From Enterocloster lavalensis (lineage in GTDB: Bacteria > Bacillota > Clostridia > Lachnospirales > Lachnospiraceae): 64,000 nucleotides of DNA. The notes beneath the pieces were generated by a model. The model searched no databases and was not told the origin of the DNA. It saw only the letters and a program-made list of their open reading frames with translations. This document shows, one piece after another, positions 46,001-54,040 of the stretch. Made by a program: the position numbers and the translations under genes. Every line of letters starts with the position of its first letter. The stretch's first letter is position 1. Where the stretch lies: assembly GCF_902364025.1 (NCBI RefSeq), contig NZ_CABJCG010000012.1:17939-81938 (forward strand), in the 5' to 3' direction.

Positions 46001-46211
46001 AGCGCGGGATCATGTCCTTGATCACGCGGGTCTCCACGTGGCCGATGTGGGGCTTGCCATTGGCCGTTGGCGGCCCGTCGTAGAATACATAGGGCTTGCA
46101 GCCCTCTCTCATTTTGATGCTCTTCTCAAAGATGTGGTTGGCTTCCCAGAACATTTCCACTTCTTTTTCCCGTTCCACAAACTTTAGGTCTGTGGGGACT
46201 TTGTCATACAT
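43077..46211 (-). CDS. ileS: Isoleucyl-tRNA synthetase
   Basis: A 1044-aa class I synthetase. HIGH is at 55-58 (GKPHIGHVETRV) and KMSKSKGNAVDPF at the second active-site motif; the CP1 editing domain lies between (TTPWTLPSNLALCVNPNEDY). ATG 46211 follows GGAGG; longer frames run into the T-box terminator. The length above 1000 aa and the N-terminal style (PTDLKFVEREKEVEMFWEAN) are those of the IleRS2 clade, which is often less mupirocin-sensitive. The HIGH motif is canonical, so the hyper-resistant variant is not indicated. Regulated by an Ile T-box. Confidence 0.97.
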   Translation of the reverse strand: MYDKVPTDLKFVEREKEVEMFWEANHIFEKSIKMREGCKPYVFYDGPPTANGKPHIGHVETRVIKDMIPRYRAMKGYMVPRKAGWDTHGLPVELEVEKKLGLDGKEQIEQYGLEPFIQECKKSVWKYKGMWEDFSNTVGFWADMDDPYVTYDNNFIESEWWALKQIWDKGLLYKGFKVVPYCPRCGTPLSSHEVAQGYKDVKERSAIARFKVKGEDAYILAWTTTPWTLPSNLALCVNPNEDYVKVKTGDGYTYYLAQALSETVLGEDFEVLETYKGKDLEFKEYEPLFDCSVPFCEKQHKKAYYVVCDTYVTLTDGTGIVHIAPAFGEDDANVGRKYDLPFVQLVDAKGDMAPETPFAGKFVKDADPLVLKDLKERGLLFSAPAFEHSYPHCWRCGTPLIYYARESWFIKMTAVKEDLIRNNNTINWVPDSIGKGRFGDWLENIQDWGLSRNRYWGTPLNIWECECGHQHSIGSIEELKSMSGNCPEEIELHRPYIDAVTITCPHCGKQMKRVPEVIDCWFDSGAMPFAQHHYPFENKELFESQFPAQFISEAVDQTRGWFYSLLAESTLLFNKSPYENVVVMGLVLDENGQKMSKSKGNAVDPFDTLKAHGADAIRWFFYTCSAPWLPKRYQDKAVTEGQRKFMGTLWNTYAFWVLYANIDRFNAMDYTLEYDKLAVMDKWLLSKMNSMVKTVDSNLDNYMIPEAARALQEFVDDMSNWYVRRSRDRFWAKGMEQDKINAYMTLYTALVTVAKAAAPMIPFMTEQIYQNLVRKIDPSALESVHLCDFPEVNESWIDAKLESDMDEVLKTVVMGRAARNTANIKNRQPIAQMYVKADHELSRFYVEIIEDELNVKQVTFTDDVRAFTSYTFKPQLKTVGPKYGKLLGRIRQTLTEIDGSAAMDELNEKGQLTFDYDGQEVVLTKDDLLIDVAQKDGYVTEEDNYVTVVLDTNLTPELIEEGFVRELISKIQTMRKEAGFEVMDRINIFQDNNDHIAEIFKAHADQIKSEVMATDIFLGQTGGYAKEWNINGENVMLGVEKTVK

Positions 46212-46277
46212 TGCCTCTTCCTCCATTCTTAGAATATAATACTGGGTTTGTTTTATGATGGATGTAAAAAATTCGAT

Positions 46278-46560
46278 AAAAAGCAAAAAAGCTTCCGCCC
46301 CGAACAGGACGAAAGCTTAAAAACGCTTCGTTTCACCACCTATTACTGCATACCATCATATGAGTTCCTTTAACGCAGGAATTGCGTCCCGGCCTACTGC
46401 GCGGCAAATCCGCGGCCCTTCAACCGGACAGCTCCGGAGTGATCTTCAGTTCTGCGCTACTTGTACCGGGTTTCCACCCTCCCCGGCTCTCTGTCACGTT
46501 CCCACAGGCCTACTGTCTCCATCACAGCTTTTCCTTATTTAACCTCTATATTATAATAAC
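46278..46560 (-). ncRNA. T-box leader of ileS (specifier AUC)
   Basis: Read leftwards, the leader has the stem I distal block AGAGAGCCGGGGAGGG, the specifier context GAAGATCACTCC with AUC (Ile) at 46443-46441, the T-box AATAGGTGGTGAAACG whose UGGU can pair with tRNA ACCA, and a terminator GCTTTCGTCC...GGGGCGGAAGC followed by TTTTTT. Uncharged tRNA-Ile would stabilise the antiterminator and switch ileS on. Confidence 0.9.
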
Positions 46561-46583
46561 ACTGTGTGGAAATGTCAACCGGG
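46548..46583 (-). promoter_or_regulatory. Promoter of ileS
   Basis: Read leftwards TTGACA, 17 bases and TATAAT form a consensus promoter directly upstream of the T-box leader. Confidence 0.85.
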
Positions 46584-46644
46584 TATGGCATAACTTCTTT
46601 TGTAACCCGGGACAAAACACATCAATTTCAGATAAAATTCCAAA

Positions 46645-47886
46645 TTACGGCGCCTCAATCTTAAAGATATGTTTCTTGCCAATCCTCAGAATGTTACCAC
46701 CGGCATTTAAATTGATATCCTTTATTTCAACAACCCGGTCTCCGTTCCATTTAACACCCCCCTGTTTGGCCAGACGTCTGATTTCGCTTTTCGATTTGAA
46801 TTTTCCGGTTTCCAATAGTGCGGCTAAGATCATTTCCTCCAGATTATCTTCATTTCCGATATGCAGGATTTCAATATCTTCCGGAATCAAATCCCTCTGG
46901 AATACGTCGATAAATCGTCTCCGCGCCGCGGCGGCCCCGTCCTCTCCACAGTACAGCTTTGTAATCTCGTAAGCTAACTCCATTTTTATATCGCGGGGAT
47001 TCTCGCCCTTCTCCAAACGCTTCGCGATCTCACCCACTTCATCAGGATGTATATCCGTGCATAAATTATAGTATTTTAGGATCATATTGTCCGGTATCTT
47101 CATCACCTTTTCATAAATCGTATGGGGCGCTTCATCGATACCGATATAATTTCCTAAACTCTTGCTCATCTTTTCAATTCCATCAATGCCTTCCAGCAGC
47201 GGCATAAATAAAGTGAGCTGCGATTCCAAACCATAATCCTTTTGAATATATCTCCCCATCAGAATATTGAATGTCTGATCAGTGCCTCCCAGCTCGATAT
47301 CTGCTTTAATGGCAACCGAATCATAGGCCTGCATCAGCGGATAGAAAAACTCGTGAATTGAGAGCGGCAGGTGATTCGTGTATCTTTTGTGAAAGTCGTC
47401 CCGTTCCAGCATTCTGGCCACGGTACATTTCGATGCAAGCGTAAGGATATCCGCAAAATTCATTTTCTCAAACCATTCGCTGTTATACCGGACTTCCGTC
47501 TTGTTTTGATCAATAATCTTAAAAATCTGATTCTGATAAGTTTGCGCGTTGATTAATACTTCCTCCTCCGTTAATTGCTTTCTGGTTTTCGATTTCCCCG
47601 TAGGGTCTCCAATTCTTCCCGTGTAATCGCCAATGATGATCACCGCTTTATGTCCCAAATCCTGTAGCTGGCGGATTTTTCTTAATACCACGGAATGCCC
47701 CAGATGAATATCGGGAGCGGACGGGTCAAGTCCTAACTTTACGATCAAAGGCCGGTCCTCGTCTGCTGCCTTCTGCAGCTTTGCGCGTATCTCCGAAACC
47801 GCCGTATGCTCTGCTACTCCCTTGAGCATAACTTTAATCGCATTCTCAATATCCTTTTCTTTTTCACTAAAATTATTTTCTCCCAT
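46645..47886 (-). CDS. tyrS: Tyrosyl-tRNA synthetase, TyrZ type
   Basis: A 413-aa class I synthetase charging tRNA-Tyr. HLGH at 61-64 ([14 protein letters not shown]) and [12 protein letters not shown] are the active-site motifs; the KMSKS form (not KFGKT) and length place it in the TyrZ/long-insert clade. An S4-like RNA-binding domain ends the protein ([20 protein letters not shown]). Preceded by a Tyr T-box. Codon use is more AT-rich than most neighbours, which may hint at a different history. Confidence 0.95.
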   Translation of the reverse strand: MGENNFSEKEKDIENAIKVMLKGVAEHTAVSEIRAKLQKAADEDRPLIVKLGLDPSAPDIHLGHSVVLRKIRQLQDLGHKAVIIIGDYTGRIGDPTGKSKTRKQLTEEEVLINAQTYQNQIFKIIDQNKTEVRYNSEWFEKMNFADILTLASKCTVARMLERDDFHKRYTNHLPLSIHEFFYPLMQAYDSVAIKADIELGGTDQTFNILMGRYIQKDYGLESQLTLFMPLLEGIDGIEKMSKSLGNYIGIDEAPHTIYEKVMKIPDNMILKYYNLCTDIHPDEVGEIAKRLEKGENPRDIKMELAYEITKLYCGEDGAAAARRRFIDVFQRDLIPEDIEILHIGNEDNLEEMILAALLETGKFKSKSEIRRLAKQGGVKWNGDRVVEIKDINLNAGGNILRIGKKHIFKIEAP

Positions 47887-47917
47887 TCTTTTCCCCTCCC
47901 AATCATTTCATACAACC

Positions 47918-47950
47918 GCCCGCAGGCTATGCCAGCGGACCATTGCATTC
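47918..47950. repeat. Dispersed intergenic motif, copy 3
   Basis: CGCAGGCTATGCCAGCGGAC and the following CATTGCATT match the motif near 13617 and 14951. It lies between the tyrS T-box terminator and the tyrS start. Confidence 0.55.
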
Positions 47951-48230
47951 AATAAAAAAACGCCCTCTCTATAATATATAGAAAGGACGAATTTCATCTC
48001 GTGCTACCACCTTCATTCATTTTATTCTCGCGAATAAAACCTCTGCAAGTATATAAAATACTCGTTGCTGTAACGGGCAAACCCGGATTCTCCTACTAAA
48101 AGTTCAGATAACGGCTCAAAGACGTATTCGCATTCATCCAATCGGAGTTTTTCACCGGCCAACTCTTCTCTGAGATTTTCATAAATGTTACTAATTCTTG
48201 TCATAGCCTTTACACCATATGATTTTATTC
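47950..48230 (-). ncRNA. T-box leader of tyrS (specifier UAC)
   Basis: Read leftwards, stem I includes CAGAGAAGAGTTGGCCGGTG and the specifier context GCGAATACGTC with UAC (Tyr) at 48126-48124. The T-box is GAAGGTGGTAGCACGAG, whose UGGU pairs with ACCA of tRNA-Tyr, and the terminator is TCGTCCTTTCTATA...AGAGAGGGCG followed by TTTTTTT. An apparent 60-codon frame over this RNA is not a gene. Confidence 0.9.
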
Positions 48231-48231
48231 A

Positions 48232-48260
48232 TGATACTAAAATCGCCGCTGCTTGTCAAC
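48232..48260 (-). promoter_or_regulatory. Promoter of tyrS
   Basis: Read leftwards TTGACA, 17 bases and TATCAT, just upstream of the T-box leader. Confidence 0.78.
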
Positions 48261-48282
48261 CCCGGATTTTCTAAGCGCCCGT

Positions 48283-49647
48283 TCAGCCGTTTGCCCGGGC
48301 GATTTTCGCCGCCCCGGCCTCCCGCTCCTCCTCCGCCTCCGGCAGAATCAGGTTCAGGGTCACGGCGGTGATGGTGGCGATCACAACCGCGGACTCCCCG
48401 AAAATCGTCCGCGCCCAGTCCGGGAACAGCGCCAGGCAGCCGTTTGCCTGGATCACGCCGATGCCTAAGGCCACCGCAAGGCCCACCACGGAGGTATTTC
48501 TGGCCGTCAGCTTCTCCTTTGTGATCAGCTTGATTCCGGTCATTGCGATCATGGCGAACACGGAAACCGTGGCTCCTCCCAGCACGCAGGAGGGGATGGT
48601 GGTCAGCAGGGAGGCGAACTTGGGGATGAACCCTGCGGCCAGAATGATCAGGGCCGCCAGCCCCAGCACGCAGCGGTTCACCACCTTGGTCATAATCACG
48701 ATGCCCACGTTCTGGCTGAAGGTGGCCGTGGGCAATCCGCCCATAAACGCGCCGATGATGCTGGCGATTCCGTTTCCGATGATTCCGCCGCACATCTCCC
48801 GCTCCTCCGGCTCCCGGTCCAGGCCGCCGCCCGCCGTGGAAGTGAAGTCCCCGATGGCCTCCACCGAGCTGACGATGTACATGATGAGCATGGAAATGAT
48901 GGAGGTCAGCTCGAATTTCATGCCAAAATGCATGGGCATGGTGAACTGGAACCAGCCGGCCGCATTTACATTTTCAAAGGACACCATGCCCATCACAAGG
49001 GCCAGGGCATATCCGAAGATCATACCCATGAGTATAGATGCCAGCTTGCAGATTCCCCTGGTAAAATAGTTGAAGAACAGCACGATTGCCAGGGTGACCA
49101 CGGCCACCAGCCAGTTCCTGGGGCTTCCGAAATCCTCAGCTCCCACGCCGCCCGCCATGTAGTTTACCGCCGTGGGATAGAGGGACAGACCGATGGTAAA
49201 TACCACCGTGCCCGTGACCAGGGGCGGAAACAGCCTGGTCAGCTTTTTGTAGAACAGCCCCACCGCCACGGCCGCCAGGCCGCCCACCAGCTGAGCCCCG
49301 AAAATGGTGGGCAGGTCAAACCTGCTTCCCAGGGAGATCAAAAGCGGTATGTAGGCGAAGCTGGCCCCCATAATCACCGGGAGCCCCGAGCCGCAGAACC
49401 GTCCCAGCGGAAACAGCTGGAGCAGGGTGGCGACGCCCGAGATCAGAAGCGCCGACTGGATCAGGATGATCTGCTCGGAGGCCTCTAAGCCTGTAACCCC
49501 CGCCAGGATAATCGCCGGGGTCACGCAGCCCACGATCATGGCCACCACGTGCTGCATGGCCAGGGGAAGGGCCTCCAGCAGGCGGGGCCTTCCGTTTAAT
49601 TCCGTTACCTTTGCATATCTGTTATGATTTTCCATATCTATGTTCAC
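48283..49647 (-). CDS. NCS2-family purine/uracil permease
   Basis: A 454-aa membrane transporter of the nucleobase-cation symporter-2 family with about 14 helices. The family's QNVGIVIMTKVVNR motif (helix 9 to 10 region) and the acidic SSVEAIGDFTSTAGGG motif are clear; the latter is typical of xanthine/urate carriers. The start is GTG 49647 or ATG 49635; ribosome-site spacing does not decide. It is downstream of and co-directional with the purine deaminase, so import of purines for deamination is likely. Confidence 0.92.
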   Translation of the reverse strand: MNIDMENHNRYAKVTELNGRPRLLEALPLAMQHVVAMIVGCVTPAIILAGVTGLEASEQIILIQSALLISGVATLLQLFPLGRFCGSGLPVIMGASFAYIPLLISLGSRFDLPTIFGAQLVGGLAAVAVGLFYKKLTRLFPPLVTGTVVFTIGLSLYPTAVNYMAGGVGAEDFGSPRNWLVAVVTLAIVLFFNYFTRGICKLASILMGMIFGYALALVMGMVSFENVNAAGWFQFTMPMHFGMKFELTSIISMLIMYIVSSVEAIGDFTSTAGGGLDREPEEREMCGGIIGNGIASIIGAFMGGLPTATFSQNVGIVIMTKVVNRCVLGLAALIILAAGFIPKFASLLTTIPSCVLGGATVSVFAMIAMTGIKLITKEKLTARNTSVVGLAVALGIGVIQANGCLALFPDWARTIFGESAVVIATITAVTLNLILPEAEEEREAGAAKIARANG

Positions 49648-49777
49648 ACCTCTCTGTTATGCTGGCCTTTAGCCCGGACGGAGCCTGCGCCCCCGCGTTC
49701 TCTTGCGGGCGGGCGGCTTCACAGCAGCAGAGCGGCGGCATCTCCCGCCGCGTCTGCGCTTCCGGCCGGGAAAATGC

Positions 49778-51136
49778 TTATCCGTTTATATAGTTTTCAA
49801 CAGCCGCGTTGGCTTTCTCCACAATCCGGTCCTCGTCCACGTTGACCAGCCTTCCGTCCCGGACCACAATCCGTCCGTTCACCACCGTGTAGTCCACGCT
49901 GCCCTTCAGGCCCACCGTGCAGAGGGCCGAGGCCGGATCGAACTGCGCGCCCACCATCTCGATGCGGTCGAAATCCACCAGGAAGAAGTCCGCCGCCATG
50001 CCGGGGCTGATCTGGCCCAATTCGTCTCTCCCGAGAATCCGGGCGCTGCCCCTGGTGGCCAGCTTTAAAATCTCATAACCCGACGGCGCTTTTCTGCTCC
50101 AGTTCAGCCGGTGCAGCAGGTAGGCCACCCGCATTTCCTCCAGCAGGTTCGACCCGTCGTTGCTGGCGGAGCCGTCCACAGCCAGTCCCACCGGCACGTC
50201 CAGCTCCAGCATCCGCGGGATCAGCGCCACGCCGGAAGCCAGCTTCATGTTGGAAACAGGGCAATGAGCCACGCCGGTCTGGGTTCTCGCCAGAAGCTGT
50301 AATTCCTGGTCGTTAAAATGGATTCCGTGGGCGTACCACACGTCCGGCCCGGTCCATCCCAGACTTTCCATGTACGCCAGAGGCCGCATCCCGAAATGGG
50401 ACAGGGTGAACTGCTCCTCATCCCTGGTCTCCGCCAGGTGGGTGTGGAGCCGCACGCCCAGCTTTCTGGCCAGCACCGCGGACTCCCGCAAAAGCTCCCC
50501 GGTCACGCTGAAGGGGGAACAGGGCGCCAGGGCCACCTGCCCCATGGAATACCGGCTGCCGTCGTGATATTTTTTCACGGCCAGCTCCGAATCACAGAGA
50601 ATTTCGTCCACCGTCTGAACCACGCTGTCCGGCGGAAGCCCGCCGTCCTTCACGCTTAGGTCCATACTGCCCCGGGTGGCGTGAAACCGCATGCCAAGGG
50701 CCCGGGCCGCCTCAAACTGGGCGCCCATCAGGTCGCCTCCTGCCCCTTTGGGGAACACGTAATGGTGATCCAGGCAGGTGGTGCACCCGGTTTTTAACAG
50801 CTCGCCCATACCGGTGAGCGAACTGTAATAAACCACGTCCTCATCCACGCGCTTCCATATTTCATATAAAGTTTTTAACCATGGAAACAGCTCCATGTTC
50901 TGTACTTGTGGTAAATTGCGGCTGAACGTCTGATATAAATGATGGTGTGTATTGATCAAACCCGGATACATCACCATATGAGATGCGTCAATCACATCCT
51001 CCGCTGTCTCTTCCACATGCCCGATGGCCTCAATTACTCCATCCCGGATAAACACATCCACCCCGTCAAGCAGTCTGTCATTCGCGTCACATGTCACAAG
51101 ATGCTTAACGTTCTTTACTAACAGGGTTCCTTTCAT
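49778..51136 (-). CDS. 8-oxoguanine deaminase-like amidohydrolase
   Basis: A 452-aa metal-dependent hydrolase of the SsnA/AtzB/8-oxoguanine deaminase group. Metal ligands are visible: H64 and H66 (LINTHHHLYQ), His in LHTHLAETRDEEQF, His in WYAHGIHFND and Asp in LAVDGSASNDGSN. The DGSASNDGSN form is typical of 8-oxoguanine/isoxanthopterin-type deaminases. ATG 51136 follows AGGAGG. The likely role is deamination of an oxidised or other guanine-type base to urate or xanthine; the substrate is inferred. A structured leader precedes it. Confidence 0.83.
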   Translation of the reverse strand: MKGTLLVKNVKHLVTCDANDRLLDGVDVFIRDGVIEAIGHVEETAEDVIDASHMVMYPGLINTHHHLYQTFSRNLPQVQNMELFPWLKTLYEIWKRVDEDVVYYSSLTGMGELLKTGCTTCLDHHYVFPKGAGGDLMGAQFEAARALGMRFHATRGSMDLSVKDGGLPPDSVVQTVDEILCDSELAVKKYHDGSRYSMGQVALAPCSPFSVTGELLRESAVLARKLGVRLHTHLAETRDEEQFTLSHFGMRPLAYMESLGWTGPDVWYAHGIHFNDQELQLLARTQTGVAHCPVSNMKLASGVALIPRMLELDVPVGLAVDGSASNDGSNLLEEMRVAYLLHRLNWSRKAPSGYEILKLATRGSARILGRDELGQISPGMAADFFLVDFDRIEMVGAQFDPASALCTVGLKGSVDYTVVNGRIVVRDGRLVNVDEDRIVEKANAAVENYING

Positions 51137-51180
51137 GATAACCTCCTGATGTAAATTCCTAAACAATCTTTGCTTCATAG

Positions 51181-51290
51181 ACTATACGACTGGTATACTG
51201 CCGGCGGCACGGGTGTCCACGATGCACCCTCATACGCTTTGCGGTATATATGATACCGCCGGTATGCCGCGTGGTCCCAGCTATGTTTTA
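51181..51290 (-). ncRNA. Structured leader RNA, possible riboswitch
   Basis: Read leftwards, the 5' leader of the deaminase can form an outer stem (CTGG with CCAG, flanked by CATAG and CTATG), a second stem (GCGGCA with TGCCGC), and inside it two hairpins, GCGGTAT-CATAT-ATACCGC and GGGTG-N9-CACCC, that is a three-way junction. I could not match it to a riboswitch class I know, and no intrinsic terminator follows, so control could act on translation. Confidence 0.5.
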
Positions 51291-51337
51291 AACAGCTATA
51301 TAGATATGATTTTTCAAAGAACAAATGATACGTTAAT

Positions 51338-51366
51338 AATATAGCAATCTTTGGTCATAAAATCAA
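51338..51366 (-). promoter_or_regulatory. Promoter of the deaminase gene
   Basis: Read leftwards TTGATT (51361-51366), 17 bases and TATATT (51338-51343), giving a leader of about 195 nt. Confidence 0.65.
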
Positions 51367-51439
51367 TGTTCAAAATCTCACAGACTTTTCTAACTATTTT
51401 TGTATAATACTAACAAAGTTTTTGATTTTGAGCCTGGAT

Positions 51440-52333
51440 TTATAGATACCGGTTCCGCAGCAGGCGGATCAGCTGTTCCTGAGCGCCCGAGAGCACCGCG
51501 TCCTCCCGCCGGATGGCCCCGATGTTCCAGTGGAAGCCAGATTTGCCGATGGAATAGATTCTGGGGATTCGCACCGGATTCATCATCCGCACTACGGTCT
51601 CCGGCACAATGGCCAGGGCCATGCCGCTGGTTGCAAGCATGTAGACGGTCATGTTGTTCCGGGACTCCATCACGGTCCGCGGCTTCACGCCGTGCTCCAG
51701 AAAGACAGCGTCCACCGCCCTGCGCAGCCGGTTATCGCCGGTGAGCAGGGCGAAATCCCGCCCCGTCACCTCCTCGATGTCCACCCATGGGCGCACGTTC
51801 CCCCGCTCGCAGGGAAGGTCCTCCGAGGACACCAGCAGCAGCTCCTCGTCGTAGAGCACTTTGGCGCACAGGTCCTGGCCGTAGTCGTAGAGCGGAATGA
51901 TCCCCAGGTCCACCAGACCGTTACGCACGTTGTCCTCCACGGTTCTGCTGCCGGATTCCACGGTTTTTATGGTCACGTTGGGATAGAGCCTTCGAAACTC
52001 CGGCAGGGCGAAGGGCAGTAAGGACGTGGCCCGCATGTCGGAAAGCCCAAGACGGATCTCCCCGTCCCGGCTGTTGTTCAGATCGTCGATCTCCTGCCTT
52101 AAATTCTCCTCCAGCGCCATCATCATCCGGGCCGTCTTTACATAGTGCTCCCCGGCCTGTGTCAGGGTCAGGGGCGTGGTTCCCCGGTTGAAAATCTTCG
52201 CCCCCAGCTCCTCCTCCGCCTTGGAAATAAAATGGCTGAGCGCAGGCTGTGACACGTACAGCTGTTCCGCCGCCCGTGTGATATTCTGACACTCAGCTAC
52301 TTTTAAGATATATTGAATCTGTTTCGAGTCCAC
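51440..52333 (-). CDS. LysR-family transcriptional regulator
   Basis: A 297-aa regulator with N-terminal HTH (MDSKQIQYILKVAECQNITR, AAEQLYVSQPALSHFISKAE) and a periplasmic-binding-like effector domain. The start is GTG 52333. It is co-directional with the MatC-like carrier upstream and the deaminase downstream. It may control either; the inverted repeat before the carrier gene is a candidate target. Confidence 0.93.
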   Translation of the reverse strand: MDSKQIQYILKVAECQNITRAAEQLYVSQPALSHFISKAEEELGAKIFNRGTTPLTLTQAGEHYVKTARMMMALEENLRQEIDDLNNSRDGEIRLGLSDMRATSLLPFALPEFRRLYPNVTIKTVESGSRTVEDNVRNGLVDLGIIPLYDYGQDLCAKVLYDEELLLVSSEDLPCERGNVRPWVDIEEVTGRDFALLTGDNRLRRAVDAVFLEHGVKPRTVMESRNNMTVYMLATSGMALAIVPETVVRMMNPVRIPRIYSIGKSGFHWNIGAIRREDAVLSGAQEQLIRLLRNRYL

Positions 52334-52414
52334 TGTGACACCCCCAAGAATGTTTGCCGTCGCACCGGCTATGCCGGCTTATTCATTGATTATAGCAAAC
52401 AGGGGAAAATGATG

Positions 52415-53683
52415 TCAACCGCAGATCACCCGGTAAACGCCCAGCGCCGCCATTGCGACTCCGATCAGCATGCAGATGATGGAAAATACAAACAGCTGCA
52501 CAAACATCTTGTTCTGGGAATAAGTCTCCTCCACCTCCGGAAACTGGGAAACGCCTGCCAGGATCAGAGCGCCCGCGGTGGAGATGGGTGTAAATCCGGC
52601 CACCGTCCCTCCGATTACCACGCTGGCCATCAGCTCCGCCGGGCCCACTCCCGGCATACCCGCCGCGATTTTACCCACCGTGGGAATCAGCGTGGGGAAT
52701 ACCACGCCCAGACCGGAGGCAAAAAACGACATGACGCCGGCCGCGCCGCAGACCATAGGGGAGATCGTGCGCTCGCTGCTGATCCTGGTGATGGACTCCG
52801 CCAGCAGATCCACGCCGCCGGACAGTTTTACAATATTCATCAGCACGCCCACGCCCAGCACCAGGAGAATCGTGTTCCAGGGCAGATCCCGGACCACCTT
52901 TTTCTCATCCGCGCAGCCCAGCAGAATCAGCCCGCAGCCGATCACCAGGCTGATCAGGCCAACATTCAACTCAAACACCACCACGCAGAGAATCATCAGG
53001 CCCAGCCCGGCCAGGGACAAAATCTGTCTGCCCGAAAATTTCTCCTCTAGGCCCGGCCCGGCCGCCGTGGCCAGCGGTTTGTCAAATTTCCATCCCTTAA
53101 AGTAAATGAACGCGCAGGCTATCATCACCAGCTCTGTGGCCCACATGCTCCACATGGCCGGGAGCGTATTTCCGTCCAGCCCCTGCTCTGTCATCAACCC
53201 GGCCACCACCACGGCCTCCGGCGTGATGGGGCACATGCGCACGCACTGGGCTCCCATCTGCCCGATCAGGGAGAGCAGAATCGGGTTGATCCCCGCCTTT
53301 AACGCCACCGGGATCGCCAGCACCGGCACGATGGCCAGCGTGGGAATCGCGCCCGGGCCCACGCCGGAGAGAATGGCCCCGATGGCGTAGACCGCCACAT
53401 AGAGCAGGTATCTCCGATTTCCCGCCAGACCGGTGATCTTTTTGGCCAGAAGCTCCAGGGTGCCGTTGCCGCTGACAATGGCGAACAGGTACATGACTCC
53501 GATCATCGTCATGGCCATGGATGAGCTGAAGCCGCCGGTGATCTTCCCCGCCCCGATTCCGTACACAATTCCGATCAGATAGGCCATGGCAATGGCCACG
53601 ATCCCCACGTTCACCTTTTTCACAAACCCCAGCACAATCGCCGCCGCCAGGGCAATCAATGATACTACCGCCATATTCATCAT
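52415..53683 (-). CDS. MatC-like dicarboxylate carrier
   Basis: A 422-aa transporter of the ion-transporter superfamily with about 11-12 helices. The N-terminal half is MatC-like (VKKVNVGIVAIAMAYLIGIV, then GGFSSSMAMTMIGVMYLFAI) and the C-terminal half has GGTVAGFTPISTAGALIL, the conserved substrate/ion loop of this family. ATG 53683 follows GGGAGG. The substrate may be malonate or another dicarboxylate; this is not provable from sequence. Confidence 0.83.
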   Translation of the reverse strand: MMNMAVVSLIALAAAIVLGFVKKVNVGIVAIAMAYLIGIVYGIGAGKITGGFSSSMAMTMIGVMYLFAIVSGNGTLELLAKKITGLAGNRRYLLYVAVYAIGAILSGVGPGAIPTLAIVPVLAIPVALKAGINPILLSLIGQMGAQCVRMCPITPEAVVVAGLMTEQGLDGNTLPAMWSMWATELVMIACAFIYFKGWKFDKPLATAAGPGLEEKFSGRQILSLAGLGLMILCVVVFELNVGLISLVIGCGLILLGCADEKKVVRDLPWNTILLVLGVGVLMNIVKLSGGVDLLAESITRISSERTISPMVCGAAGVMSFFASGLGVVFPTLIPTVGKIAAGMPGVGPAELMASVVIGGTVAGFTPISTAGALILAGVSQFPEVEETYSQNKMFVQLFVFSIICMLIGVAMAALGVYRVICG

Positions 53684-53703
53684 GAATTCCTCCCTCTGTA
53701 TTC

Positions 53704-53727
53704 GCACTGCATCATAACCTGCAGTGC
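53704..53727. promoter_or_regulatory. Inverted repeat upstream of the MatC-like gene
   Basis: GCACTGCA-N8-TGCAGTGC is a perfect 8-8-8 inverted repeat 20 bases before the carrier start. It looks like an operator, perhaps for the LysR protein encoded downstream, although the centre spacing also suits other dimeric regulators. Confidence 0.55.
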
Positions 53728-53945
53728 ATGCATTTATCCTATCAGAAGATGGCGCTGCGGTAAAATGCATTTTTCAATATGGCAATATATGCCCCCCTTC
53801 CGCCATTTGGGGCCGTTCTCTATCCATATGTCACAAAAGCCCATATTCCTTTTTATGCACCTTGTCCATCACGTTTCCCCGCCCCGCCAGTTCCCCGCTC
53901 TCCCCGCCATCCATTTTTTTAATACAGCCATATGGGAATATGAAT

Positions 53946-53974
53946 TTTACAGACTGTATATTGTTCTTTATAAT
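53946..53974 (+). promoter_or_regulatory. Promoter of the lactonase gene
   Basis: TTTACA (53946-53951), 17 bases and TATAAT (53969-53974), 66 bases before the start codon. Confidence 0.7.
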
Positions 53975-54040
53975 GAACGCAGACGGCAAGACAAACCACC
54001 CGACGAACCCAATCAATTTTGTAAAAGAAAGGAAAATGCT

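Larger units (their letters stand above)
53684..54040. other. Divergent gap between carrier and lactonase
   Basis: Besides the inverted repeat it holds the lactonase promoter described next. The 53760-53940 part is C/T-rich on the plus strand and shows no gene. Confidence 0.5.

Noticed and set aside
46360..46972. Rightward open frames across the ileS leader and tyrS end
   Set aside because: They are antisense to a T-box leader and to a clear synthetase gene.
48022..48204. Apparent 60-aa gene upstream of tyrS
   Set aside because: It overlaps stem I and the specifier of the Tyr T-box leader, and its start lies just after the leader promoter; the RNA explains the sequence.
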